Shown here: positions 47,523-60,109 of the stretch, piece by piece
Numbering within the stretch: position 1 is the stretch's first letter
Layout of the letters: each line of letters begins with the position of its first letter
NCBI GenBank assembly: GCA_009760855.2
Contig: WPIO01000138.1
Coordinates: forward strand, 744,001 to 808,000
DNA: 64,000 nt
Direction of reading: 5' to 3'
Origin: Cristatella mucedo
Lineage: Eukaryota > Bryozoa > Phylactolaemata > Cristatellidae
Notes under the pieces: generated by a model
Told to the model about the DNA's origin: nothing
Database searches by the model: none
The model's input: only the letters and a program-made list of their open reading frames with translations
Program-made: the position numbers and the translations under genes

Positions 47523-50470
47523 TTTCCCTGGTCTATAGAAAAACCTGTTGGCGCTATGAACATGAAAATGCGAAGATGAAGCTGATTGTGTTTACAGATT
47601 CTGGTCTAATGTATCAAACATTAGCAGTCGGATTGAATTTCACGGCGGAAATAGTTAATTTGTACCAAAGAGTTGCTTAGGTAAAATCACTCGCTAAAAA
47701 GCAAATCTATTTGAGTAAAATCATTGGGATTTTGCTAAGAAATACGCGCTCTAATAAATAGTCTGTAAAAATTCAGACTGGATTTTACTGCAGGAGTTGC
47801 TTGATTCCAGAATCAAGTACATGTAAGAATCCAGTTACTTACGAAGGTTGTTAAACATTGTTGACAGAACGAGAATTCAGGTATTAGGAAATCGTATTAA
47901 TGGAATATGCATGTTCAATAGCTATCAATAAACTGAAGGCGAATCAAAACAGACAGTTCTAATGAGGACCACGTTAGAATACTTTTAACAGTCGACGCAA
48001 TTAGCATGTTGCAGTTAGGTGATGCAGCAAACCGCAAATCAAACGCAACGAAAGCCTTACAAATTAAAGAAAAATGTCATCCCCGGGAATACTCGCCACA
48101 TTTACCGAATTGAGCTAGTAGGGTCTACCATGCCGATAGCCAGTTTGGCTACAAATTAAAAATCTACCTAGCTCACTCACTCTCTTACTATCCTGTGGTT
48201 TGAATGAGGTAGTGCACGGTTGCCCAACTGACAGCGAAAAGGCTTATACTCGCACAACTGAAAACTTTCAAAGGTTAGGAGTCTAATTAATTGTCGCTGC
48301 TTACCGTTTGGTGCAATACAATGCAGGAGCCCATGAAAGGCAGCTAGCAAGTCAAAGTTATAGCATCTTGGAAAAACGCTGGTAGTAGACATGAACACAA
48401 ATCAACAATAGTCAAAAGATTAGTCCAAGTGAAGAGCAGGCAAAGCAGAGGTTAGTGTGAAAGCGCCAGCAGAAAGAGCAAGGCAAGCACAGACTGCAAG
48501 GTTCATGGCTGATGAAAGATCTTCCAAGTCTGAAATGCCGGAAACAAGGAGCTTCCTGTGAAAGGCGTGTCACTTGTCAAACATCCGCACCACGATGCTG
48601 AGAGGCAAAGTTTGCTACGAGCTTCGGCAATATGTCCGTATCAGCTATAACCACTGAGTGATTTAGCAATTGGTCATTGCTTCCACAGAGCAGCCCAAGG
48701 CGTGTGGATCAGGCATGTGCGTTGAAGGAACGTTGTCAGCCGCCCATGCTGCCTCAGCCCTGAGTAAGTTGAGATGGCTTCAAGCTATCGATCTACACTT
48801 TCCGGCCATGCCAGTGCTGAAGACCAGACAGGACCTAGCTCTATATCTCTTAGTTACGGCCACCGAAAATAAAATAAAGCAGCCGGAAACTATTAATGAG
48901 TACCTTAGGGAAAATACTGCTTTTGCGACATTACTGAGTTGTTTACTACCAGACAACTGGAACGACAGCTAATATTATCGAAGCGTCCAAAATATTGAAA
49001 TCGGCATTGATGCCATGGAAAAAAACTTTATCATTTTCAAATGTGCTTCGAGTGTTTGCGAACATTTTCTTATTTTTTGCTATATGGTCTCCCATCTTTT
49101 TTTCCTAACGCTGTCGGCGAGCTTTAATAAAATAATCACTTAGGTGTTCTTGAGTATGTGTCATGACACTGGGCACCTCTAGAATAAGCAATGAAGGCAT
49201 TTAGCAACGTATAATCAAATGTAGTCAATGGCCAAACTTATTGACTAGATTATAGAAGCTTTTTTGAACCTCAGCACTGATAAACCCAACATATATTTGG
49301 TTCTCCTATGTCAAACTTTAAATAATAATTTAAGAACGTGTAATAAGTTTTATGTTAATGGACAACCACCAACCGAGGATTGTAATTAGTACTAGCTACT
49401 CAGACGATCTGCATTTTATGTCAATACTTTAACAGGGTGCACTGTCTCTGACTCTTCCGATATCATCTATAAGTAAATATTAGGATTTGTTTGTTTATTT
49501 TTAAGATGATTTACACCTCTGCTCTTGCTTTGGTCAACCATTTACTAGCCTATTTGTTGAACTACATTACCACCCTGGTTGTATGTGTTGCATTAGAATG
49601 GCAGAAAATGCATTCGCATTCAGTGACAAAAAAATCAAGCCGTAAGTTAAGAAAAGATCCAACATGTATTAAGTTCCCAAAAATTGGAATGCACAAACCT
49701 TTAATTTAGACAGCCATAACTTTCAATAAACTTAAGTACGACGGCTGGAAGCGTTCTTCTGACTTTTCACTAGGCAGTCGCATTTCCAACGTTTAGCCTG
49801 CTCAATACTAGATAATAAATTGTGGATATTTGCATCTGCTTAGAAAATAATTATACGAAACGTTTGATTATTGATTTAATTTATTCCGTCCAAACTTCTG
49901 AAGGTGGGAATAATCTATTACACAGCTGTGCGATGAGGCACATTCGGTTAGATTGAGGATGCAGAGCAAGATGTGTGCCTGCGGGTGCATGGCTACTTTC
50001 ACTGAGTGCTAGTTCTTGTGGAACAGCACTATCTACAAGCGAGCAGTCATTCGACTAAAGAATTTGGTATTTCAAGAATAGGTCTCTTTATTGTCGCACT
50101 TCAACCTACCTATTCTGACTACTTCCGTGGACTTGCTGAAATTTTTAACTAGATTTAGGGATATTTGCAGAGCCCGTGAAAACTGAAAAAGCATGCTCAC
50201 GCCTTAAAATGCCAAGCTCACTATAACTGTGCAATGGAAAAATTCGAGGCATGTTGTATACCAGTAGGTAAAGTAAAACAAAATAGGTTCTTTTAGCTCT
50301 TCATGCCATTGGAATTATTTTATGAAGCAAAAAATTCTGAAGTGCTTCACAAGCGGCTACTTCATAGGAAGCTGATGTCTACCGAAGTTTGGTAACATTA
50401 CCTATGTCAATTCAGGTTGATGCACATCGGGAGAGATTGCACCCCTCAAAGCTGTCGGCCTGCTCCATAG
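47460..50470. repeat. Segmental duplication, third diverged copy of 1-3900
   Basis: Shares GGGTCTACCATGCC...AGTTTGGCTAC (48120 against 1585), GTTAGTGTGAAAGCGCCAGC (48452) and the ACCTACCTATTC landmark (50105). The TC microsatellite is reduced to a few units. Small frames at 48670-48972 and 49491-49709 are not conserved in the other copies. Confidence 0.7.
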
Positions 50471-50559
50471 AACCTCACCTGCGAGCTCGTATGGAAGCTC
50501 AGCTTCAGCCATGCAATTAATAACCAATTCAGTGGTGGTTATTTAATAGATGACAATAA

Positions 50560-51100
50560 CATTTTTAAGAGATAGTGGTGAGAGTGATAATGTTCTAATA
50601 GTCACCATTACACCCATGGGAACTCAGTTACCATTATCCCCCACCATGCAGAGCATTGTACCACGCACGTTTCGGAATCCAACAGTCTACCAATACCTCG
50701 TACAAACCTTGAAATTCTTTGGAGACCGTGCAGTTACTTCGTATTCTCACAAAGCCTGGAACTAAAGCCTGGAACCCTCGCGTTTTGCGTCAGAACATCC
50801 CCTGACTTGACCACATTCAAAAAGAACTTATAAAAAGAAACTTTCATGACAACATTTAGTGGGTGCCTTGATATGTCTTTCGTGAACTTAAGCGTGCTGA
50901 CACTGTGCGTGCTGCCACAAACCACATAAGCATGCTAACCCCGTGCATGTCATCCCTAACCATGTTAGTCAAGTTGTTTATCAAGCATGATAATACTCAC
51001 CATTCAATTGCTTTTCCCTAGGCAGCAAATTTAAAGCACCTAGAAAGAGATAGAGTTCTCTGATGGCTCTTTATCAAGTGCATTATTACTAATTATATTC
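50560..51100 (+). mobile_element. Old L2/CR1-like family A 3' fragment
   Basis: Codes FRNPTVYQYLVQTLKFFGDRA (50670 on), then the 3' UTR with AAAGCACCTAGAAAGAG and a degraded ATTATTACTAATTAT end. Confidence 0.75.
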
Positions 51101-51189
51101 TCTGCAGTCTTATAAAAAGCTAAGTTTAAGAATTATTTAAATATTAGCCTACTTTAGAGATGACTGCAATGATAAAAAAAAGCTCTTAG

Positions 51190-51545
51190 CTAGTCGATAG
51201 CCACGACAAACAGCGTTAACTGAGAGTCCCCGTTGGCACATTTCAGCGTTTCTCGATGACCTTCACCGGCTGTGAGTCAAACAAGGCAGCGACTGTCCAA
51301 CACCTCTGGGTCTCTTCATTATTTTACTCTAGCCTCTCCATCACAACTCTCCTCTAAGCCATGCATTTTACCACACTCTTTTCAGAACATGATTGTCTAT
51401 CTATACCTTGTTTAATCCTCAAATCCTTGGAGGGGGAAGTTAGTCTGTATTGTCCTAAATCCTGGAGCTTGCTACCGACTTGAGTCATGACATCTCCTGA
51501 CTTGCCCACTTTTAAAAAGTAACAAAATTCGTATGCATTTGCCGA
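51190..51545 (+). mobile_element. Very old family A fragment (left part)
   Basis: Matches the RT C-terminal/3' region of the 4.5 and 15.9 kb fragments. Its continuation is found at about 53860-54085, so the R2-like and SINE sequences were inserted into it. Confidence 0.5.
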
Positions 51546-51599
51546 ATGAAAAATAATAGCGTATACGAAAACGTCTTTTATTTATAATTAAGAACTGGT

Positions 51600-53690
51600 C
51601 GGGTACATTTTTGCCTAGGTCCGCCGAGACACGTCTCGGTCGTGACCAGGGTAGCGACCAGGATGCGGCCAGACCTCAGGTGTCGGGCGCGCTTGCAGGG
51701 GTGTCTCATGCCTGACAGGAGTAACCCTCCTTACAAGCGCTACGGTGGTTGCATGTGGTGCAGGCGAGCGCGCAGCAGTGTACCTGGCCGCCGCGCGTTG
51801 GAGGGTGGCGCCACCTAGCCGAACCGACTGTAGCTGTCTAGCTCCAGCAAGAGGGCTCGCACGTATAGCCCGATTCGCCAGGGATGCTGGCCCCCGGGGG
51901 AGGGGGCGCTGACTCTGATGGTGTTGCCTCCCGCTGGGGCATCTCACCTCCATCTGCTTCGGGGCCCGAGGACGCTGGGGCGCTCTTCTGCGGCAGTGAA
52001 TGTGGCTCCTCGTGATCAGCCGGCGCCAGGGGATCCTGTGTCAGCTGTGCTCCGCCTTGTGGGCACTTTGCGGTGCCCACGAATCGCGGCCAGACCCTGG
52101 CCGACCCATTGATAGCGTCCGCTACACAAAGCTGCCAGGAGCCAAGGCAGCCCATGACGAAGGCTCAGTGCTCCACATGATGCCCTCTGTGACACGAACC
52201 TCCTCCACCAGCTCGGTGTATTTGAGGAGCTTCCTCTCTGCTGCCGACTCTAGCACGAGCTCCCCGTTGTCAAACGGGACCGTTACGTCCACCACCACAG
52301 CATAGGCGCCAATGTCAATGACAAGGTCCGGGCGACGTAGCAGGACCGTGTCGAGGTCGTGGTGTTGGTCCACCCGCGCATGCCTCATCAGTGCCCACGG
52401 CAGTGCCTCCAGGAGCCGGTCCAGGACCGCGTCGTGACGTTCCGTGATGGCGACCATCATGCTCGGGCAGCTGTTCAGGACATGCGGCAGCATCTCAGGC
52501 TGACCTCAGCCCTTACGGCAGAGGTGCTCTGACTCTGGGTCGAATCTGGCCCTGGCAGCAGCCACCGGGAGGAGATCCAGCCTGGCCCGAAAAATAAAGC
52601 GCCAAGCGGCAAAATTAACACCAAGACCTGAAAAGAGGAAGTGGGTGTGGTTAATGTGGCTGTCCGTTGCCAGACAGCGAACCAATTTCTCCTGGTCTAG
52701 CCTCGAGCGCCAATCTGCCGTCCATGTCTTGTCTGAGTCCTGCCAGATGGTGGAGACCATGATGGTAGGCGCGAATTGAGGGAGCTCATGGTCTCCTTCT
52801 TTCCAGTGGAGCTGGATGGTCTCAGCCGTGTACTGGACCCTGACACCTAGGCGTCGGAGCGCCTGGCGGGCCTCCAACCAGAGCGATCCCAACCCGTACG
52901 CACGGTATTTTCTAAGGTGCCACCGGACAGGGAGACTGTTCAGGCCTCGTCAGAGGGTGCTCCTCCGAGCGCATTGATGGCATCGTCAAGCCCTTCTCGT
53001 GCAACAGCAGCCACCGTCCAGTCCGAGGAAGACAGCATGCGACATGCCTGCGTGGCACGAAGAATGTCCACGTCCGGCGAGAGCGGGAGGAGGCCGAGGC
53101 AACCACTGAGGCGTGAGGCGTGAAAGAAGCCCACAGCGGCTCTGTCAAGAAGGGAGCAAACTGACCTGCAGAAATTCTTGACCGCTCTGCCAACCGGGAC
53201 AAGGAACTTCTTTTGGAGCCACTTCGCACTTCCCGGATACTCCAGTCTGGGCATAAGAAACGTGAGGAGAGCGTTCATCTTCTGCCACTGGGCTAGCAGA
53301 GACTGCTGGAGCAAGGCTATATCCCGGGTTAGGAGAGAGACTGTCGTCTCAACATCCACCCGAGGGTATGCGAAGCCCTGGGGGGGGCACCCAGATATAG
53401 GTGTGCCTCCTCGTCACCCAGCATCGGAACCGGGGAGCAGGCGATGGTGAATGCCAGGCTCTCCGACGCCGCCAGGTTGCGCACCAGCGTCCTGCATTTC
53501 TCCGGTCTGAACTTGAGCCCTATGCTCGAAGCCACACAATGTGCTCGATTGAGCTGGGGCTGGAGGGAGGACGTCGAGCCCGAAAATATGGTCAGATCAT
53601 CGGCCAGAGCGCAAACGGAGAACTTGGCCGAGCCAAGGGCATAACCATGCCTCTCTGCCCCAGCCGCTAGCCTTTAGTATAGCGATAGAA
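51600..53690 (-). pseudogene. R2-like non-LTR retrotransposon (RLE type), 5'-truncated, GC-rich
   Basis: On the minus strand the RT palm contains ALADDLTIFS (about 53605) and GLKFRPEKCRTLV (53520). The thumb region has SLLAQWQKMNALLTFLMPRL (from about 53300). It ends in a restriction-like endonuclease domain: LPHVLNSCPSMM (52490, part of the CCHC motif), ITERHDAVLDRLLEAL and RRPDLVIDIGAYAVVVDVTV (52340-52270, the PD..D catalytic core). This arrangement is known from R2/NeSL/Hero-type elements, which cut DNA with an RLE and prime reverse transcription there. A run of eight G at about 53381 coincides with a frameshift, and a stop separates the linker frame (52506-52892) from the endonuclease frame. 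GC content far exceeds the flanks. The plus-strand frames here are shadows. Confidence 0.85.
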
Positions 53691-53800
53691 CAGTCTTTAC
53701 GGCTGTCACCACCACTTGCAGTAGCAAAAAATATCGCTCACCACAAGATTTGAACCTACGACTTCTGGACCCAGGTTATGAAAAGCAACCATCTTGCCCA
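53690..53800 (-). mobile_element. tRNA-derived SINE-like element
   Basis: The minus strand reads an A-box-like TGGGCAAGATGGTT, then a B-box GGTTCAAATC, with GGTCCAGAAGTCGTA between, followed by a non-tRNA tail. It resembles 4235-4345. It directly abuts the truncated 5' end of the R2-like element. Confidence 0.5.
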
Positions 53801-53859
53801 GTTAGCCAATACAGCTCAACCATCACAGCATTCAATAAGTACATCTGATTCGTCCAATG

Positions 53860-54085
53860 TGCCCCAATGCTTGCTGACACTGTGCAAGCTGCCACTAACT
53901 TTACTTGCATGCCGATCGTGTTCTTGTCACCTCGAACGATTCTTTCATTTTGTTTTATTTAGCATGCTACAACCAACCATTTGATCGTGCGTGCTTTTCA
54001 GATAATCTGAACTGCCTAAAAGGAGATTGGGATGTCCTATGGTTCTTCATTGAACTAATTACTATTAATACTAGTATTATTATTA
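53860..54085 (+). mobile_element. Very old family A fragment (right part)
   Basis: CTTGCTGACACTGTGCAAGC through ACTGCCTAAAAGGAGATTGG to an ATTATTATTACT end, the 3' terminus matching 4830-5036. Confidence 0.55.
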
Positions 54086-57000
54086 CTACACAAGTGAACT
54101 TGAATACAGTAAGTTTCTGCTAAATAAACGGAGAGCTGCATAAGAGGGATGACTTTAACATTGCTTCTCCTTTAATCTCAAATATGGTGACCACCTCATT
54201 GCTATCTAACTGCTTAGTAAAATGGCCCATACTTTTATTTTTAAGGGAGACGTGCTGATATCCTTGATGTCAATCGAACTAACGTAATTCTAGCTTTATA
54301 ACTTTTTATCGGCAGGGAAATTTTGTAAAGTGTGATTCTACATCAAATTTAGATTGTTTCTTTCCTAAACATATTGCAGCAGCACAACTAGACGTTGCTA
54401 ACTTGTCAATTCGTACTTTGTTTTATGTGCCTGTCTACACTTTGAAATCCAATTGGGAATTTTACCAGCAAAGAGGTGAGAATACATTGAATTGGGCATT
54501 TCTAAATTACCTAAAAAAACTCAGTTCTATCCTGGTGCTAAATGATGCAATTGTTAATAGAATTAAGTGTGTTTGCAAGAAATATTGTAGGTGCTAAACT
54601 CGCTGAACAATTGATCTTGACTAAGTCTTGGTATATGACACTAGCCACGTTACGTTAAAATACGGATACATGGGAGTTAGGGAAGCGAATGAAACCTTTA
54701 CTTTTCCTTTTATAGTACGGCCGAAATATGATTGCCTGATGCGCTCTCCTAAGTCCTTCATATTCAGGCTATAGTACGCAGCCTGAAACAGAATTTAACT
54801 TGGCTGAGCTGAAAACGGCAAGGTTGGGCTGCCAAAACCTCCAGCAATGTCTTGGAGCACCTGTGTAGAGAAACACATTTTCTAGCAAGACACCTCCAAA
54901 CTTCACGAAGAGATGATTGTTTTCTAGTTTAATCCAAGGTTTTGCATCTACTCTATGTACGCGCATTCAAGTTCTTCATGTGAGTTGCCATTTGAGGCGA
55001 GCAACAACTTGCGTTAAACCATTGCAAGACACACTTGCAAATGTCCAGAGAACTCATAAGCTCGTCTAGCTAAGGTAAAGTCTATGGGCGACTTTCGAGT
55101 ACTACTATATCAGCATAACGAAGCAATTATCGAGTTGCCGCAATATGCTTGCTCGTTAGGAGTGGCAGTAATTATTAGTTTGAAGAACCTTTGCTACACA
55201 TTCACCCCTGGAATTCATTCCCTATTGTCTTGTTCTGAAAGGAGCCATCTCCACTGCGACCACTGCAATCCAACTATCGCATGCTATTAATAGCGTTCAT
55301 TCCATGAATAGACAGTTTTCTAAATTAGATTATTTTACGTCAAATTACGCGTCATATACAAGAAAAAAATAATCCATTGAATCAGCGAAATCAGAATTAC
55401 GTCTGAAAAAGATCTCCTGAAAACGTTGCACGTTCAATAGCCATGGCTGCTCGGCTAGCTGAGCTATTGACGTTAGAAGCAGCAAACAGCTCACTACTGT
55501 GTGAGGTCTCTTTAGTATTACGCTGGCTGCTTTCGCTATGTGGCAATTGTTACGATTAGATACAGAGTCTGCTCTTCTAGTTTAGTCATTGACAGTACGA
55601 ACATAGCTCACTGGGGCTGACTGACATGATTAAATCAGACTTTTTTGACGCAGTAAAAGGATAAAAGATAACAACACCCAAGTGAAATTCAAGATTTTTT
55701 TCGTGAATTAACCTGCACATCTGCTTAAATTTTAAACCGTCACCTACATCCACTTTGTCATGCTCCTTTGGCGCCGCAGCCATATTTGTCACACTGGAAT
55801 AGCAGAACATTATTTCAAATTAAGAGTCGATAGAAGCTACTTGTCAGTTGTAAAAAAAAGGGTTCTGAATAATATAATGAACAATCCTTATAGCGTTTGG
55901 GCTAGCATATTTCCCTTCGGCTTAAGCGTGGCGGCTTAAAAAATTGTTGCTACTCTTCACTTGTCGACCGCATCTATCACTGTTTTGCCTGCGACTACTA
56001 GATACAAATAGCGAGTATGTATGTCTTATTTGCTAAGAATACCGCATCCAAGTAGACCATTGAATCGGTTTGCTTTGTTTTGAATTTGAAATTAGTGATT
56101 ACATGTTTCAGTATTGAGCAATGAAGCACTTGCAGGTAGGGTTATCAAGTGCACCTAGATATGCCTGATAGGAACAGGGCCACTTTCTCAGACTGCTAGT
56201 GTACATAAAACTGCAAGAACTATAAACGAGCAGCTAATACTCTTAAAGAATTGGTCCCTTGCTCATAGGATTCTTTATCGTTGCACTTAGACCTACCTAC
56301 TCCGATTCACTCGAGGCAATTTTAAAGATGCTGTACACTCTTGTGTACTGTATTGCATTTGCACAGTGGCTGTCACCATCCATCCATCGTAGGGTGAGCT
56401 ACCATCAGCTCAAGCTGCATAAATAATACACTCCCAAAATTTAAAAAGTAAAAGTTTACTTGAGCGACAACTGCACAATTATAACAACTATATATTTCGG
56501 ACACGAAAACTTGCTTTAAGTGAGCACTGCCGCTGCCACATCTCACCACCACTCATTGACCTGCAATTTCTCCCAGTCAACAACGCATAGACTTCAAGAT
56601 TTATTCACTCACTTTTCGGTCCCTTCGATCTCCGGCTCCAGCACACCTATCGAATTTATTCACCCCACAGGCTATGCGTAGTACCACCTGCTGTTCTGAT
56701 TCTAACTGTATACCCGTACATTATACACATCTTTTATGTTTAGGGAACAGTTCCTTCAGTTCGTATGCTCCCAAAGACTGGAACTCACACCCAACATGGT
56801 TCACAATATTTCCTGATTTGCCCATATTTAAAAAGAAACTAAAAACACATATTTTTGTCATAGAAGATAGTGGGTCTCTGTAACGTTTCCTCGATGTGAT
56901 TTTGCATGCTGACACTATGCCAGCTGCCCTGAACCATTCTTGACTGCTGACCATGTGCATGTCACTAGTAACCATTTTATTCTCGTTTTTATTGTAAATA

Positions 57001-59105
57001 CTACCAGTAGACATTCGAACGTGCTTAATTTGCAGAAAATGTAGTGCTCGGAAATATATTTTGTTCTATGAACGTCCTATATCAACTGTATTATTTTCTA
57101 AATTATTATTATCATTCAGCAAGTGCGTGGACCTGGATGCAGTGAGTCTGAAGCTAAAGTACGGTCAGATGCATGATGAGCTGATGCTAGTATTTTGTCT
57201 GCCACTGTTTCAAAAAAGGAATCTGCCAACACCGCCTAGATAGGTAACTGCTTGTTTCAATTGCTCAGTCTTTTGCTTTCGCGTACGATGTAATCGTACC
57301 CTTCTCACCGATTAAACTACGTTATTCCGATATTTTTCAACTTTTCAAGGCACTTGAATTTTTTTAATCAAGATTATTCTAAAAGATTGAGTTACTTGAT
57401 TTGCTTTCCAAAAATCTGCCTTATAAAGAGGATATTATTTAGCTCCTAAGCGTTTCACAGCAGACTAATTAGACGCTGCCGGCTAGCAATTCTTACGTTA
57501 TTTCTACACGCTTGATTTTATTGTAGGCTCTTCCTGAGAATTTTACTACTAAACATTTGGGTACGCAATTTACGTGGCATCTGCAAAGTGACTAGAAAGG
57601 CATTCAGATCTCACCTAGCACTGTGCGATTGACTCCATATTATCATTATCGTTGACAATTATTAGTGTTTGCGAGAACTATTGTGGCTGCTTAAAACGCC
57701 GAACCATGGCCTTGATCAAGTCTTGGCGGTTGACACTAGCCAATTTTTGCTACAATTGCAATAAAAAGAGCGAGAGTTTAAACTTGCATTTTGCAGTTTA
57801 CATTCTAGCCGAAATTGGTTAGCCTGCTATGAGCTCCAAAGTCCTGCATATTCGGCTTACAGCACTCAGCCAGGCACAGAATGTAACTCGGCTTACCTGA
57901 AAATGGCAAGATTATGAGGCTGAATCCTCGTGCAACGTCTTAGAGGATCTATGAAGAGAAAGAAATATGCTAGCCAGACACCCGAACTCTTCACGAACGG
58001 AGTCTTACTTTTCTAGCTTAACAGCTTTTCAAACCTTCTTATTTCACTTGTATTTACATCTTTACTGTGCATGGCCAATTATGCTTTAAGGTGAGCATGA
58101 GCGTGCAGCAAACCTAATGCAGGTCACAGGTGCAAACGTTACCGAAACTAGTTTGGACGTCAAGCCAAGGCAGAGTCTGTCAGAAACTTTAAGTAATACT
58201 CTGAATAAATAATTCAGAAATAAATTATCTGATTATAGATGCTTGCTCCATAGGATGTGGTTGTGGCTGCCGGTTACAAGTAGCTTAATCAGAGGTCACC
58301 GCCAGCATGCATTCTACGGTGTCTCGTTCTGAAAGAAACGTTAAACATTGCGACCACTTCGTTCCAATCATCGCATCCCATTAATAGCACGTGAAGAAGG
58401 ACTAGCGGATTTTCTAAATTATATCTTTGCATAGTGAATGGCGTGTCATCTATCATTGGAACTAACTCTTTTCATGAGCGAAATAAAAAATATGTTAACA
58501 ATTGATCACCTGATATTGCAATTCATTTCATAGGGAAGGCTGCTCAACGCGCCGAGTTCACGACGTGAGAAACGGAATACAGTCTTAAGTTATGTAAGGC
58601 AACTTCAGTCTTAGCTGGCAGCTGTTGCTGTGTTATAATTGTTGGGATTATACAAAGAGCCAGCCGAGTAAGTGCAGCCGTTGATTTAATCATTGCCAGC
58701 AACCAGCCTTCTCAGTCTCATATGACTTTACCTTAACTAGCACGATCAGGAGGAAATTGCATGCAAACTAGATGTGAACGAATCAAAGTTACTTATATTC
58801 AAATGACACAGTTTATGTAAGCTGTTCCTTGGGGCTTACACAAGCCAGTCACTATGATTACCCTTGGAGGCAAATTCAAAGTATAACTCCATCTCGATGG
58901 TCTTCTTTTCAAGTTATTCGATTATAGAGAAAATGTAATACCAGTCCTTTTTTGCCAGGCAATATCACCACGGGTTACCTTTTGATCGTTGAGCCTAGGT
59001 GTCGCGTTTAATTTAAAAAACCGGCTGCATAAAAGTACAACTGCCACATTTCTTTATCTTTGCGGGATATAATTAAATTCAACTATTGTGAAATATATTA
59101 AACGA
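54086..59105. repeat. Repeat-unit blocks equivalent to 5.0-11.5 kb; no gene
   Basis: Blocks align with 5040-6560 (54090-55600) and with 9060-11500 (55890-57900); the 57.9-58.7 kb part again resembles 11.8-12.3 kb. No peptide-gene exon was recognised in this copy. From 58.75 kb to the locus 5 start I see nothing further. Confidence 0.55.
56520..57115 (+). mobile_element. Old L2/CR1-like family A 3' fragment
   Basis: CTCACCACCACTCATTGACC (56545) onwards matches the RT C-terminus. The 3' UTR continues to an ATTATTATCATT end at about 57115. Confidence 0.65.
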
Positions 59106-59735
59106 ATGAATACTGTCGCTTTAGCTCTCGTATTATCTTTGATATTCTGTCTAGCCACAGCAAGTAGAAGTAAAGCGTTACTAGGTCAAACGTAAATGTG
59201 ATGAGGTGGCTTGACCAATTAAAGGCTTACATTGAGCTTTCAAAAGACGTACTAGCGAAACATTAACAGAATTTGTAAGGAGAACTAATTTTTGCATGTT
59301 CATAAACTAATTTCTAAACACGCCCTATCACCACGAAAATTTGGCAGTTGTTTCTTTTTCGAAAGATTAAAAAAAACATCTGACCTAAGCCCGCAGGTAG
59401 AAACTAAAGTTGAACAGGTTTTAAGAGGCACTCCCCTTGATTGCTACACTAGTTACATTGCCTATTGCGCTCTTCGTCTTCAGTACGTCCTCCGTACTTC
59501 CTAAGTTGTCGGCTCATATATTCTTGCATTTGTCCTCGTTTCAAAATACGATGAAGCGAAGAGGTTTTTGGTTGAATCACTTAAAGTTGTTCTCAAGGCA
59601 GCTCCAGTTATACTAACGGCGAGCACCAGATGTTATTTCAGCAATTGGAAAAGAGGCCGTAGCACCGTAGCGGTTTTTTTGCAGAGAGGATTAAACTACT
59701 TGCTTGACTTGAATGACTTCTTCATCCAAATATAG
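59106..59735 (+). pseudogene. Secreted-peptide gene with all splice dinucleotides changed (locus 5)
   Basis: Signal exon 59106-59165 codes MNTVALALVLSLIFCL, a good signal peptide. Pro exon 59364-59427 (64 nt) has the motif SDLSPQVETKVEQVLRG. Mature exon from 59545 codes YDEAKR, then FLVESLKVVLKAAPVIL and more, to a TAG at 59733. Each boundary differs from the intact locus 6: exon 1 donor GT to AG, exon 2 acceptor AG to AA, exon 2 donor GT to GC, exon 3 acceptor AG to AA. The exonic frames are nevertheless open. Intron positions and sizes (198 and 117 bp) agree with locus 6, and 3' flanks match over several hundred bases, so 5 and 6 are a tandem pair 1900 bp apart. A GC donor can function, but the other changes make normal splicing unlikely. 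Confidence 0.75.
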
Positions 59736-59824
59736 TGTCGTGATGATATTTCAATTCTACAATTGTGGAGCTTATTGCATGGTACAGACATGCTGTGCTA
59801 GAACAGGTAACCTTTAAGACGGCG

Positions 59825-59830
59825 AATAAA
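59825..59830 (+). promoter_or_regulatory. Polyadenylation signal downstream of locus 5
   Basis: AATAAA in the context GGCGAATAAAGCTTCT, matching CGCGAATAAACCTTCT downstream of locus 6. Confidence 0.55.
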
Positions 59831-60109
59831 GCTTCTCAAAGTCATTAGGGTTTTCTTGAAGGACACTAGCAGGTGAAATCAGAATATTCAGGATTCAATA
59901 GCTATCTTAACCAATTATGACAATAAAATAACTGAAGGCTGCCATACTCGTATGTCGGCCGTCGCAAATTCTCTCCACGCAGGCAGGTGGTGTACACGGC
60001 TAACCCAGTCAATTAAAATCATTGTATCTCTACCGTGATAAAGCCGAGGAAGTCCACAAGCTCAAGGGACATAATGTTCGTCACGCATTAGGTAACCGTC
60101 TGTAAAATT

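Noticed and set aside
48670-48972. 100-codon plus frame in the third segmental copy
   Set aside because: The homologous positions in the 2.3 and 23.5 kb copies do not keep this frame.
51918-53670. Plus-strand frames in the GC-rich island
   Set aside because: Shadows of the minus-strand R2-like element. Low stop density comes from high GC.
53720-53795. Possible tRNA-Met gene (CAT in the anticodon position)
   Set aside because: Acceptor and D stems do not pair and a SINE-like tail follows. Only the A and B boxes are tRNA-like.
59292-59504. 70-codon plus frame at locus 5
   Set aside because: It is the pro exon read through both neighbouring introns, not an independent gene.
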